Positions 7,765 to 14,413 of a DNA stretch of 14,413 nt are shown in pieces. Origin of the DNA: an uncultured Collinsella sp. (lineage in GTDB: Bacteria; Actinomycetota; Coriobacteriia; Coriobacteriales; Coriobacteriaceae); NCBI GenBank assembly GCA_958435545.1, contig CAUBGU010000038.1, forward strand, positions 1-14,413, written 5' to 3'. Both the position numbers and the translations under genes were made by a program. The notes below the pieces were generated by a model. It saw only the letters and a list, made by a program, of their open reading frames with translations, was not told where the DNA came from and did no database searches. Each line of letters begins with the position of its first letter. Position 1 is the stretch's first letter.

Positions 7765-8847
7765 CTAATACGGCAGAAGCCCCGCCTTTTCACGCTTCTT
7801 TTCCGAGCGATCGAACTCAATGCGATGGGCCTCAAGAAACACCGTATCGGGTCGCCACTGACGCTCATTCGGCTGCCTTAGCGTCGCACCCGCAAAGGAA
7901 GCGTAGTCGGTCTTATCCAGCAGGTACGATCCGCACAGCCGATATTCGCCGCAAACAGGCTCAAACGAAATCAGGTGAGCATCAAATAGGGAATGAAGAT
8001 CGCGCCGAAGCAGAATGCCGTTGCTGGCAACCTGCGATTTGGGTCCCGAGTAATTCTCGATATGTGCAGCCTCCAGAGCTTCGCTGACGCCGCAGTCCGA
8101 CACCGCGCAACGGCCATCATAGGCGGCAACGAGCTGTTTGCGGAACCATTGCTGCCCCAATCGCTCGCGCCTTAACGCATAGCGGACCTTTTCGTCGTCG
8201 GTCGTACCCTGTCCGGTAAACTCAATATCGACGGGCATGTGCTTCAGATAACTCATGTCGGGTGCAAAACGAGGGTCCGGTCCGCCTTTATGAACAGGAC
8301 CGTGCAGAACAAACCATCCGTTTTCGGGCTCGAACCGCTCAACAAACGCAAGGCCGAGCACCTTGTAGCCCACCTCGGTTGCAAATATGACTCCGACTGG
8401 AACGCCACATTCCATGCAGTTGAGCATTTTACGGTTGTAATTCTGGTCTCGAAAACCAACGGTACCCGGCGCTTGAACCGAGTACTTAATGACCCACGTA
8501 CCATCGTCCAAATAGAGCGGAGGCACATCGGTGTAGAAGCTCTTTTTAGAGTTATGGACCGAAAGCGCAAAGATCTTATTGGGATCTTGCTTCACCCGAT
8601 CCTGGCCCGGCCAGAAGATCCCTGAATCCCGCGTTACGGGAAAGAAGTCCGAGCCAATTCTCAAACGATACTGATACTGAGGGCTATCTTCCTTGGTGTG
8701 GTGCGGAAGGCTGGTCCAAACGCCGCCGCGCTGTTCCTCACCCAGAAACCACTCCCATGCCTCAACGTATTCGGAAGGCACGAGACTGCAGGCACGGTCA
8801 TAGCTTGGTCCATCCATCAACGGAACAGCAAGGTCAATGTCGTTCAT
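7765..8847 (-). CDS. HNH endonuclease with N-terminal SRA/PUA-like domain (type IV restriction-like)
   Basis: A 360-aa protein. The C-terminal part (about 232-300) is an HNH_2-type nuclease domain: RCAVSDC (C247, C252), EAAHIENY (H262), N276 in SNGILL, and LHSLFD (H285). These supply the metal and catalytic residues. The middle region (about 90-185) contains IFALSVH, PPLYLDDGTWVIKY, NRKMLNCMECGVPVGVIF and YKVLGLAFVE. I read this as an SRA/PUA-like module of the kind that flips and reads modified bases in McrA-like enzymes; this is inference from pattern and domain order. Together they suggest a standalone nuclease cutting modified foreign DNA. The ATG at 8847 is preferred over the GTG at 8856 because TAGGT lies 7 nt before the ATG and would overlap a GTG start. 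Base composition looks more AT-rich than the flanking core genes. Divergent from the 9063 gene. No methyltransferase partner is in view. Confidence 0.85.
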   Translation of the reverse strand: MNDIDLAVPLMDGPSYDRACSLVPSEYVEAWEWFLGEEQRGGVWTSLPHHTKEDSPQYQYRLRIGSDFFPVTRDSGIFWPGQDRVKQDPNKIFALSVHNSKKSFYTDVPPLYLDDGTWVIKYSVQAPGTVGFRDQNYNRKMLNCMECGVPVGVIFATEVGYKVLGLAFVERFEPENGWFVLHGPVHKGGPDPRFAPDMSYLKHMPVDIEFTGQGTTDDEKVRYALRRERLGQQWFRKQLVAAYDGRCAVSDCGVSEALEAAHIENYSGPKSQVASNGILLRRDLHSLFDAHLISFEPVCGEYRLCGSYLLDKTDYASFAGATLRQPNERQWRPDTVFLEAHRIEFDRSEKKREKAGLLPY

Positions 8848-8854
8848 CGCCAGC

Positions 8855-8859
8855 ACCTA
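8855..8859 (-). promoter_or_regulatory. Ribosome binding site fixing the HNH gene start
   Basis: Minus-strand TAGGT, 7 nt before the ATG at 8847. It abuts the alternative in-frame GTG at 8856, which is therefore unlikely to be used. Confidence 0.55.
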
Positions 8860-8999
8860 CAACCATACGAACGCGAGTCATGCCCCTCAATAATATGGCC
8901 GAGAGTCAATTATTACGAGATCTCATTCCGCGATCGGCACGTCGTTGATGCTCTCGGTTTGCCGTTGGCGCGCTTGTACTCCGCTACCCCACTCCCCTG

Positions 9000-9005
9000 T
9001 ATACT
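9000..9005 (+). promoter_or_regulatory. -10 box upstream of the 163-aa gene
   Basis: TATACT, a good -10 hexamer, lies 57 bp before the GTG start. The best -35-like word, TTGTAC (8974-8979), is 20 bp away, longer than ideal, so the promoter is tentative. The same TATACT box precedes the M16C peptidase gene. Confidence 0.4.
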
Positions 9006-9051
9006 GATGTAGCACGTGTTTCATCCGAGCTTGTTGGGCCGGATTGTTCAT

Positions 9052-9058
9052 GGGAGGG
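9052..9058 (+). promoter_or_regulatory. Strong ribosome binding site selecting a GTG start
   Basis: GGGAGGG, 4-5 nt before the GTG at 9063. No ATG in this frame is better placed, so the gene starts with GTG. Confidence 0.75.
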
Positions 9059-9062
9059 TCTT

Positions 9063-9554
9063 GTGGCTGCTTCGAATCCGCCTAAGGGAAGCGTTTCTTC
9101 TTCGTCCATCAAGCCGGTTACGCGCAAGGCCGTGCGTTGCCAGCGCGAGGTCGCTTGGCTTGTCACGCAGGCAGCAGGCAGACTCGTGGCGAGCACGGAG
9201 GACGTCAATGCTCCCACACCGAGCTTTGTGCTGGCAGCGGCGCTGAATCGAGTACGCCAGCTGGAACTCGTCGCACAAGAAGACGGCAGCCATCTTGGCT
9301 ACCAGGACGCTATGGCGCCCGACCTGCAAACGTTCTGCCACATGGCCAAGTTGCCTGCCGCGCCCAATGCGCTTTCGGACGCAGGCTACATGTTTACGCT
9401 CTCGGGCGCGGACCTTATCCGCGACATCTATGCATACTGCAGCGAGCTCGCCGAGCGCCACGTCTTTGACGCGGCAGAAGTCAAACCGGGAAATGTCATC
9501 AAGCTGGTTCTTAGGCTGTTCCTGATAGACGGGTTCGGGGCCATGCCGGCGTAA
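9063..9554 (+). CDS. Hypothetical protein, unrecognised family
   Basis: A 163-aa protein that I do not recognise. The first 20 residues are Ser/Lys-rich and polar; the rest looks mainly alpha-helical, with a hydrophobic-polar pattern (SFVLAAALNRVRQLELV, ADLIRDIYAYCSELAERH, GNVIKLVLRLFLIDG). It has three cysteines (C26, C92, C126), no CxxC pair, no signal peptide and no transmembrane segment, so it is probably soluble and cytoplasmic. GTG start with a strong GGGAGGG site. Codon composition resembles the core genes, so it is likely real and not recent. It is divergent from the HNH nuclease (215 bp apart) and convergent with the ATPase gene (100 bp apart, no clear terminator seen in the gap). 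Confidence 0.8.
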   Translation: MAASNPPKGSVSSSSIKPVTRKAVRCQREVAWLVTQAAGRLVASTEDVNAPTPSFVLAAALNRVRQLELVAQEDGSHLGYQDAMAPDLQTFCHMAKLPAAPNALSDAGYMFTLSGADLIRDIYAYCSELAERHVFDAAEVKPGNVIKLVLRLFLIDGFGAMPA

Positions 9555-9654
9555 GCCGAGTCTTTAGCATCACCGTCGACTGGGCAACAACCGCTTTACC
9601 TTAATGGACGCCAATTGAGGGTCGATTATTGGGTCGCCTCGTCCACTAACGCAT

Positions 9655-11121
9655 TTATTCCACGCGCTCTGACAGTCGATACTTGCGGTTGCGGCTCGTC
9701 GCCGGCGCCGTGGGCTCAAGCTCGCCTTGAGCAATGAGCGCGTTGACGCGCGACCTAACCTGGGAAATTGTAAGCCCCGTGCGTTCTGCCAGCTCACGCG
9801 TCCCCAGCTCGCCGTAGTGTTTGAGTGCCGTCACAATTAAGCCCCCGCCATGTTCGACCGGCTCGATCTTTGAACGGTAAAGTACGACCTTGAACCGATC
9901 GAACCCCGGGCAGAACAGGGGCTCGGCCAGACCATGCGCGCGCATGGCATCGATCATCATCGGGATGCCCGAGCCATTGCCCTCAGCCGGCGAACCTGCG
10001 CCATCCGGCAGCGGGACAATCGACATGAGTTTCACGAGCGTCGCGTTACGGCATCGGGAGCTGCCGTCAAACAAGTTCTCGCGAGTCTTTCCCCCGTAAA
10101 GGCCGCCAGGATTCGTCACCTCGACACGATCGTCAAAGACGTCGACGGCAATCGATTGTCCACAGAACCGATCCCCGTATTCTCGATGGATTACGGCGTT
10201 GGCGATTGCCTCGCGCAGAACCTCCTCGGGAATCTCAAGCGAGTCGACACGCGAGACACCTTGGACGGTCGAGGTTCGCCGCAAATTCTTGGCGACGGCT
10301 GCGACGGCATCCGAGATCATCTCGCCCAACGTTCCCTCACAGATTGTGCGGTCCATGAATCTCAGCGACCCCGCCATGCCCTTCTGAGTTCCCGCATGGA
10401 CAGCCACGTCAATGAAGAGCTTGGGATAGAACTGCTGAGGGTAGGTGCCCACAACTAGAAGTCCAGCCTTGGTGACATTGCCCTGGGAATCAAGGATATT
10501 TAGGCGCTCCAGCTTCGTTTGTTTGTCCGGCGCGCCGCGCATTGCCCGGGGCGTCAACGAGAAAGCCCGATCTATCGTACGGTCGACCAGCGTCTCGTCG
10601 AGATTGTCCGCGCCCGCACCCGCCACCGCGTCGCGATCGCTCGGAGTCGCTCGACCGTATGACGCCAATGCGAGCACCTCGGTCGATGAAAGCGGCACAT
10701 CTTTGTCATCGATGCGCTTGTAGCTGCCGCCCTGGGCGCCCCGCTCTATGACATAACAAGGCTTGCTCGACGGGTCGAGCTCCTCAATCGTGATGACCAG
10801 AACCACGGTGCCCTGGAGCTCCACGCGCTCAATGGTGTATTTGGGCGGATTGGCCAGCTTTCCGCGACCGCCGGCATCGCCCATGCCCGCCACGAATTGG
10901 TTGAGCACTTTCTCGGTCTCGAAGTTCTCAACCGGGACAAAACCTGCGCGCTCACTCACTCCGAGCACGATGGTTCCGCCGGCAGTGTTCGCGAATGCGC
11001 TCACCGTTTCCCACACGTCGCGGGAAAGCGTCGTGGCGCTCTCCTTCGCTTCGACGTTAAGATCATCCGAGCCCATACGCCTTAAAGACTCAAGCAGACC
11101 GGTCAGCTCGTTTTCGTTCAT
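9655..11121 (-). CDS. AlbA_2 / Schlafen-type ATP-binding putative transcriptional regulator
   Basis: A 488-aa protein of the family often labelled ATP-dependent DNA helicase RecG-like or putative transcriptional regulator. Domains in order: an AlbA_2 (Schlafen AAA_4) nucleic-acid-binding domain (about 12-130) with the signature FANTAGGTIVLGV (43-55); a linker with the family motif KAGLLVVG (218-225); a GHKL-type HATPase_c_4 domain (about 296-400) with REAIANAVIHREY (303-315), NPGGLYGG (337-344) and GNGSGIPMM (381-389) as nucleotide-binding boxes; and a C-terminal winged helix (about 430-485, LGTRELAERTGLTISQVRSRVNAL region). The ATG at 11121 has AAGGA 7 nt upstream and is preferred to the GTG two codons earlier, which touches that site. 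A palindrome and a candidate promoter lie about 155-200 bp upstream. Such proteins appear in defence islands and as stand-alone regulators; the target is unknown. Confidence 0.92.
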   Translation of the reverse strand: MNENELTGLLESLRRMGSDDLNVEAKESATTLSRDVWETVSAFANTAGGTIVLGVSERAGFVPVENFETEKVLNQFVAGMGDAGGRGKLANPPKYTIERVELQGTVVLVITIEELDPSSKPCYVIERGAQGGSYKRIDDKDVPLSSTEVLALASYGRATPSDRDAVAGAGADNLDETLVDRTIDRAFSLTPRAMRGAPDKQTKLERLNILDSQGNVTKAGLLVVGTYPQQFYPKLFIDVAVHAGTQKGMAGSLRFMDRTICEGTLGEMISDAVAAVAKNLRRTSTVQGVSRVDSLEIPEEVLREAIANAVIHREYGDRFCGQSIAVDVFDDRVEVTNPGGLYGGKTRENLFDGSSRCRNATLVKLMSIVPLPDGAGSPAEGNGSGIPMMIDAMRAHGLAEPLFCPGFDRFKVVLYRSKIEPVEHGGGLIVTALKHYGELGTRELAERTGLTISQVRSRVNALIAQGELEPTAPATSRNRKYRLSERVE

Positions 11122-11128
11122 CTGCACG

Positions 11129-11134
11129 TCCTTT
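11129..11134 (-). promoter_or_regulatory. Ribosome binding site fixing the ATPase start
   Basis: Minus-strand AAAGGA, 7 nt before the ATG at 11121. It directly abuts the alternative GTG at 11127, arguing against that start. Confidence 0.65.
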
Positions 11135-11178
11135 CGCTCGGTCCTGCAGAGAATGCCGCGGATAGATTTCCTTCGTCT

Positions 11179-11252
11179 CTCAGTTATCTCTCGTAATTAT
11201 CTCTCATCTATCTCTCTATCTCTCGGCTTAGAGATAAGAGATAGATAGAGAT
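11179..11252. repeat. ATCTCTC repeats and long pyrimidine/purine hairpin
   Basis: ATCTCTC occurs at 11186, 11199, 11210 and 11218. The stretch 11199-11223 (all C/T except a few A) then pairs with 11230-11252 (all A/G except a few T): 23 bp, broken only by two single-C bulges, around the loop CGGCTT. It lies 78-131 bp before the ATPase start codon, inside that gene's leader if the promoter at 11275-11302 is right. It lacks a following T run, so it is not an ordinary terminator. Confidence 0.75.
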
Positions 11253-11274
11253 GGAATGTCTACCATTTGCTTCA

Positions 11275-11302
11275 TTTATACATATTTTTGCTGGTAGAAC
11301 AA
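11275..11302 (-). promoter_or_regulatory. Candidate promoter of the ATPase gene
   Basis: On the minus strand, TTGTTC (11297-11302) and TATAAA (11275-11280) are 16 bp apart in AT-rich DNA. Predicted transcription start is near 11268, giving a leader of about 145 nt that contains the 11199-11252 hairpin. CTACCA (11260-11265) and TGGTAG (11292-11297) form an inverted repeat bracketing the -10 region. Confidence 0.45.
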
Positions 11303-11303
11303 T

Positions 11304-11322
11304 TGGTATTGAGACAATACCA
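11304..11322. promoter_or_regulatory. Operator-like palindrome
   Basis: GGTATTGagaCAATACC (11305-11321), extended by a T/A pair to perfect 8-bp arms with a 3-nt centre. It lies immediately upstream of the candidate -35 box of the ATPase gene. Size and symmetry are typical of a dimeric helix-turn-helix binding site; the winged-helix ATPase itself is a possible binder. Confidence 0.6.
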
Positions 11323-11343
11323 TGATTGCCTGTCTCTTTGCTG

Positions 11344-11393
11344 CTCAGTTATCTCTCATATTTTTCTCTCATCTTCCTGTCATCTCTCATATT
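11344..11393. repeat. Second block of ATCTCTC repeats
   Basis: CTCAGTTATCTCTC at 11344-11357 is an exact 14-bp copy of 11179-11192, 165 bp away. ATCTCTCATATT occurs twice here, at 11351-11362 and 11382-11393. The inverted form GAGAGAT lies at 11411-11417. The DNA between and around the copies is AT-rich and non-coding. Confidence 0.7.
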
Positions 11394-11397
11394 AGAG

Positions 11398-11607
11398 ACG
11401 AATGAGGGACGAGAGATACGCGAGTGATGGACGAGCGAGGATTTTCGGACGGTCGGATATCGAGAGTGGATATTTGGACGGTTTTTGGGGCTTTTGCGGC
11501 AAATTCCGTCCAAATATCCACTCTCGTTCGATAGGTATCCGGAAATCCTCGCTCGTCCGTCCGAATATCCACTCTCGTTTGGCGAGTGTCCAATTTTCCA
11601 CGCTCGT
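11398..11607. repeat. Cluster of phased 20-bp repeat units forming a large inverted repeat
   Basis: Related 20-bp units with consensus ACGAGMGWGGAWWWTYGGAC occur in both orientations. Inverted copies relative to that consensus lie at 11508-11527, 11537-11556, 11559-11578 and 11588-11607 (starts 29, 22 and 29 bp apart). Direct copies lie at 11431-11450 and 11460-11479 (29 bp apart), with a degenerate one at 11409-11428 (22 bp). The units are mirrored about 11493/11494: 11461-11480 pairs perfectly with 11507-11526, and 11431-11448 pairs with 11539-11556 with one mismatch, separated by unpaired 9-nt segments on each side. The result is a 126-nt stem-loop or cruciform with a 26-nt loop. The copies code in several frames, but no frame has a credible start or a domain, so I treat the block as non-coding. 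Function unknown. Confidence 0.85.
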
Positions 11608-11684
11608 GCGGCGGGCACGCGAGCCCTTCGCCCAATCCGCTGGCATCGTCTCCAGTTCGCCGCAGGGTCGCGGCCCCATATGGG

Positions 11685-11690
11685 TATACT
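11685..11690 (+). promoter_or_regulatory. -10 box of the M16C peptidase gene
   Basis: TATACT, 52 bp before the ATG, with no good -35 at the usual distance. Its placement just after the repeat cluster makes it the best promoter candidate for the gene. Confidence 0.45.
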
Positions 11691-11742
11691 CTCGAGGATT
11701 CGACTCGATTCGCCCCCGCTGGGGCGTCAAAGGAGACTGCAT

Positions 11743-14413
11743 ATGCCCACCACCTCAACCGACCCGCGCGCCGCAGCCGCTGCACTGCTGGTGCCCGGCA
11801 CTACCTGCCACGGCTTTGCCGTCGAGCGCCGCGAGACCGTGCCCGAGCTCGACTCGGACGCTTACGTGCTGCGACACACTGCCTCGGGCGCTCGCCTGCT
11901 GTACCTGGCGTGCGACGACGAAAACAAGGCCTTTGCCATTGGCTTTAAGACGCCGCCAGCCGATTCCACCGGCGTGTTCCATATTCTTGAGCACTCGGTC
12001 CTGTGCGGATCGGCCAAATTTCCCGTCAAGGAGCCGTTCGTGGACCTGATCAAGAGCTCCATGCAGACGTTCCTCAACGCCATGACCTACCCCGACAAGA
12101 CCATCTACCCCGTTGCCACCACCAACGAACAGGACCTGTACAACCTGATGGACGTGTACCTGGACGCGGTGTTCAACCCGGCCATCTATACCAAGCCCAC
12201 CATTTTTGAGCAGGAGGGCTGGCACTACGAACTGAACCTGCCGGAGGGCGACGGCGACAGCAGCGCCGCGAGCCTGCACGAGGGCACGCTGCGTTATAAC
12301 GGCGTGGTGTTCAACGAGATGAAGGGCGCGCTGTCCGACCCCATGAGCGTGCTGGACGATGCCGTCAACGCCGCGCTCTATCCCGACACCGCCTATGCGC
12401 ACGAGAGTGGCGGCGACCCGCGCGCGATTCCCGCGCTCACCTACGAGCAGTTCCTGGACACGCACGCGCGACACTACAATCCCTCCAACTCCTACATCAC
12501 GCTCTACGGCGACCTAGATGTGGACCGCGCACTGGCCTTTTTGGACGAGCGTTATCTGTCGCAGCCGAGTGCCGCGAGCCGCCGCATGGACGCTGCCGTC
12601 GCCGCCGGCGAGAACCCGTCCACGCTGGCGCCCAATCCGCTGGGCGTGCAGGCACCCGTGACCTGCGAGTACAAGCGCGTCGAGATGGCCACTACACCCG
12701 AGAACGCCCTGGTGGGCCTGGGTCTTGTGCTGGGCAGCGCGCTCGACCGCAAACGCACGATCGCGGCAGATATCCTGTTTGAGGCACTGCTGGGCTCCAA
12801 CGAAGCGCCAGTTAAGAAGGCCATTCTGGCCGCCGGCCTGGGCGGCAATGTGGTGAGCTACACCGCGGCCGAGAGCCTGCAGCCCTACGAGCTCATCATG
12901 CTGCAAAACGCGCAGCCCGGCGTGGCGCGCGAGCTTCGCCGCGTGTTCCAGGACGCCTGCCGCGACCTATGCGAGCATGGCGTTCCACGCGAGCGCCTGG
13001 AAGCCATCATCAGCAGCAACGAATACGACCTGCGCCAGCGCGACTACGGTATCGCCGACGGCGTGGCCATTGCGTGCGACGCGCTGAGCACGTGGCTCTA
13101 CGATGACGACGCCGCGACGCTGGCGCTCAAGTACGGCCCGGTGTACGAGGAGCTGCGCAGTGAGCTGGACGGCAGCTATTTTGAAGACCTGCTGCGCGAG
13201 CTGGTGCTGCAGAACGATCACATGGCACTGGTCGAGCTGGTGCCGGTGGACGCCGCCGAGGGTTCGGAGGGTGCCGAGGCCGCCGAGCTGGCAGCCAAGC
13301 GCGACGCCATGACCGATGCCGAGCTGGCCGACGTGGTCGAGCGCACGGCCGCGCTGCGTGCCGCGCAGGAGGCGGAAGACACACCCGAGGCCAAGGCCAC
13401 GCTGCCGCGCCTGCGCGTGTCCGACATTGGCGAGGCGCGCCCCGAGCCGCCACTGGTCGTGGACACGACCGCGCCCATCCCCTGCCTGCGCCACGGCATC
13501 CCCACCAACCGTCTGGCCTACGCCATGCAGTATTTCGACCTGAGCTGCGTCGCGTTTGAGGACCTGCCCTATGTGACACTGCTCTGCCGCCTGCTTAAGC
13601 AGCTGCCCACGCGCGAGCACTCGGCCGAGGAACTCGATAACTTGCTCGCCGGCAAGCTCGGCTTTTTGAGCTTTACGACCGAAGTCATGACGCAGCCCGA
13701 AGTAGACGGCGTGCGCCCCTACCTGCTGGTGAGCGCCGGCGCCCTGTCCGAGAAGATCGATGCACTGGCGAGTCTGCCGCGCGAGGTATGGTCGAGCACG
13801 CTTTTGGCGGACGCCGACGCCGACCGCATGCGCGACGTGCTCACGCAGATTCGCATTGGGCTTGAGCAGGGCTTTATCAACAACGGCCACTCGGCGGCGC
13901 TCGGTCGCGCGATGAGCTACAGCTCGCCTTCGGCCGTGGTGCGCGAGCAGCTTTCGGGCGTTGATTTCTATCTGTTCCTGCGCGATCTGCTCGACCACTT
14001 TGACGAGCGCCTGGACGGCCTGCGCGCCAAGCTTACCGAGCTGGCGGGCCGCATCTTTGTGGCCGACGGCTGCATGGCGAGCTTTACCGGCAGCGACGAG
14101 GACTTTGACGCGTACTGGGATGCCGCGGGCGACCTGGGGCTGGACGCTGGCGACGGCGCCGATGCCGGCCGCGACGCGCTCGTGGTGCCGGCGCCGTGCG
14201 ACCGCCACGAGGCTTTTGTCATCCCCAGCGACATCTGTTTTGCCGCGCGTGCGTGCGATCCGCGTCGCCTGGGCATTGACGTGACGGGCGCCTGGGCGGT
14301 TGCCGCCAACGCGCTCTCCTACGACTACCTGTGGAACGAGATCCGCGTGAAGGGTGGTGCGTACGGCTGCGGATTCCGCGCGGCCGGCGAGCGTCAGGCG
14401 GCGTTCTACACCT
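11743..14413 (+). CDS. M16C insulinase / presequence-protease-like metallopeptidase, 3' end cut
   Basis: Zinc oligopeptidase of the PreP/falcilysin type, which degrades peptides inside a closed two-half chamber. The 890 complete codons present run off the window; family members are near 970-1000 residues, so under a tenth is missing. The inverted zinc motif HILEH lies at residues 80-84 (ligands H80, H84; catalytic base E83), with the third ligand E192 in GVVFNEMKG, as in PreP. The middle carries the inactive second M16 domain and an acidic linker (about 505-560), then the M16C-associated domain. Near the edge, RVKGGAYGCGFRA (867-879) is the conserved Arg/Tyr substrate-binding segment of the C-terminal half. 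ATG at 11743 with AAGGAG 7 nt upstream. The frame is intact throughout. It is transcribed away from the repeat cluster; its substrate is probably cytoplasmic peptides. Confidence 0.96.
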   Translation, partial: MPTTSTDPRAAAAALLVPGTTCHGFAVERRETVPELDSDAYVLRHTASGARLLYLACDDENKAFAIGFKTPPADSTGVFHILEHSVLCGSAKFPVKEPFVDLIKSSMQTFLNAMTYPDKTIYPVATTNEQDLYNLMDVYLDAVFNPAIYTKPTIFEQEGWHYELNLPEGDGDSSAASLHEGTLRYNGVVFNEMKGALSDPMSVLDDAVNAALYPDTAYAHESGGDPRAIPALTYEQFLDTHARHYNPSNSYITLYGDLDVDRALAFLDERYLSQPSAASRRMDAAVAAGENPSTLAPNPLGVQAPVTCEYKRVEMATTPENALVGLGLVLGSALDRKRTIAADILFEALLGSNEAPVKKAILAAGLGGNVVSYTAAESLQPYELIMLQNAQPGVARELRRVFQDACRDLCEHGVPRERLEAIISSNEYDLRQRDYGIADGVAIACDALSTWLYDDDAATLALKYGPVYEELRSELDGSYFEDLLRELVLQNDHMALVELVPVDAAEGSEGAEAAELAAKRDAMTDAELADVVERTAALRAAQEAEDTPEAKATLPRLRVSDIGEARPEPPLVVDTTAPIPCLRHGIPTNRLAYAMQYFDLSCVAFEDLPYVTLLCRLLKQLPTREHSAEELDNLLAGKLGFLSFTTEVMTQPEVDGVRPYLLVSAGALSEKIDALASLPREVWSSTLLADADADRMRDVLTQIRIGLEQGFINNGHSAALGRAMSYSSPSAVVREQLSGVDFYLFLRDLLDHFDERLDGLRAKLTELAGRIFVADGCMASFTGSDEDFDAYWDAAGDLGLDAGDGADAGRDALVVPAPCDRHEAFVIPSDICFAARACDPRRLGIDVTGAWAVAANALSYDYLWNEIRVKGGAYGCGFRAAGERQAAFYT

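Noticed and set aside
7149..8087. 312-codon + strand open frame across the convergent gene ends
   Set aside because: Overlaps three better-supported genes, has no ribosome binding site and shows no domain.
8847..8960. Promoter for the HNH gene (TTGAGG-17-TATGGT on the minus strand)
   Set aside because: Transcription would start at or inside the ribosome binding site; the alternative TATTAT box lacks a -35, so no promoter is called.
11398..11607. CRISPR array
   Set aside because: Units are degenerate, in both orientations, and separated by only 2-9 nt; no spacers of uniform protospacer length and no cas genes.
11349..11785. Minus-strand frames that translate the repeat cluster into repeated peptides (17-residue period)
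   Set aside because: The periodicity follows from the 51-bp DNA super-period and appears in several frames. There is no convincing start, and the frames overlap the M16C start region.
12967..14208. 413-codon minus-strand open frame inside the M16C gene
   Set aside because: Antisense to intact peptidase coding sequence; composition is typical of a GC-rich shadow frame.

Overview
The window is high-GC bacterial DNA. Its gene families, SD-led starts and TATACT-type -10 boxes fit a gut actinobacterium of the class Coriobacteriia, most likely Collinsella or a close relative. That placement is inference from gene content and sequence style; no 16S or marker phylogeny is present.

Left part (1-5977), core metabolism and envelope. 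The window opens inside an M32 (Taq-type) metallocarboxypeptidase on the + strand. It converges on a minus-strand set across a strong shared hairpin at 1003-1041. Reading right to left, the minus set is an EamA-family ten-helix transporter, a DUF4012 single-pass membrane protein with a long Gly/Ala/Asn-rich N-terminus, and glmM (phosphoglucosamine mutase, the route to UDP-GlcNAc and peptidoglycan). A terminator-like hairpin sits between the DUF4012 gene and glmM, directly against the glmM ribosome binding site.

Middle part (6209-7321). A complete tRNA-Val(GAC) has its own consensus-like promoter and intrinsic terminator. It is followed by a small DUF5710 protein carrying four cysteines in two CxxC pairs.

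Accessory part (7359-11121). This stretch looks more AT-rich and more variable than its flanks. It contains a 94-aa zinc-ribbon protein, a 360-aa HNH nuclease whose N-terminal domain resembles an SRA/PUA-like base reader, an unrecognised 163-aa protein started by GTG, and a 488-aa AlbA_2 (Schlafen-AAA_4-like) / HATPase / winged-helix protein. Lying between a tRNA gene and a housekeeping protease, it is a reasonable candidate for a small defence or accessory island, but no integrase or flanking att duplication is visible.

Non-coding block (11122-11742), the most unusual part. It holds an operator-like palindrome next to a plausible promoter for the ATPase gene, a 54-nt pyrimidine/purine hairpin built from ATCTCTC units, and further ATCTCTC copies. 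Beyond these lies a cluster of related 20-bp units arranged in a phased way (start-to-start distances 22 and 29 bp) and mirrored about one centre, giving a 126-nt cruciform-capable structure.

Right end (11743-14413). A nearly complete M16C insulinase/presequence-protease-like metallopeptidase runs off the window edge. Together with the M32 enzyme, the two ends of the window carry zinc peptidases involved in peptide turnover.
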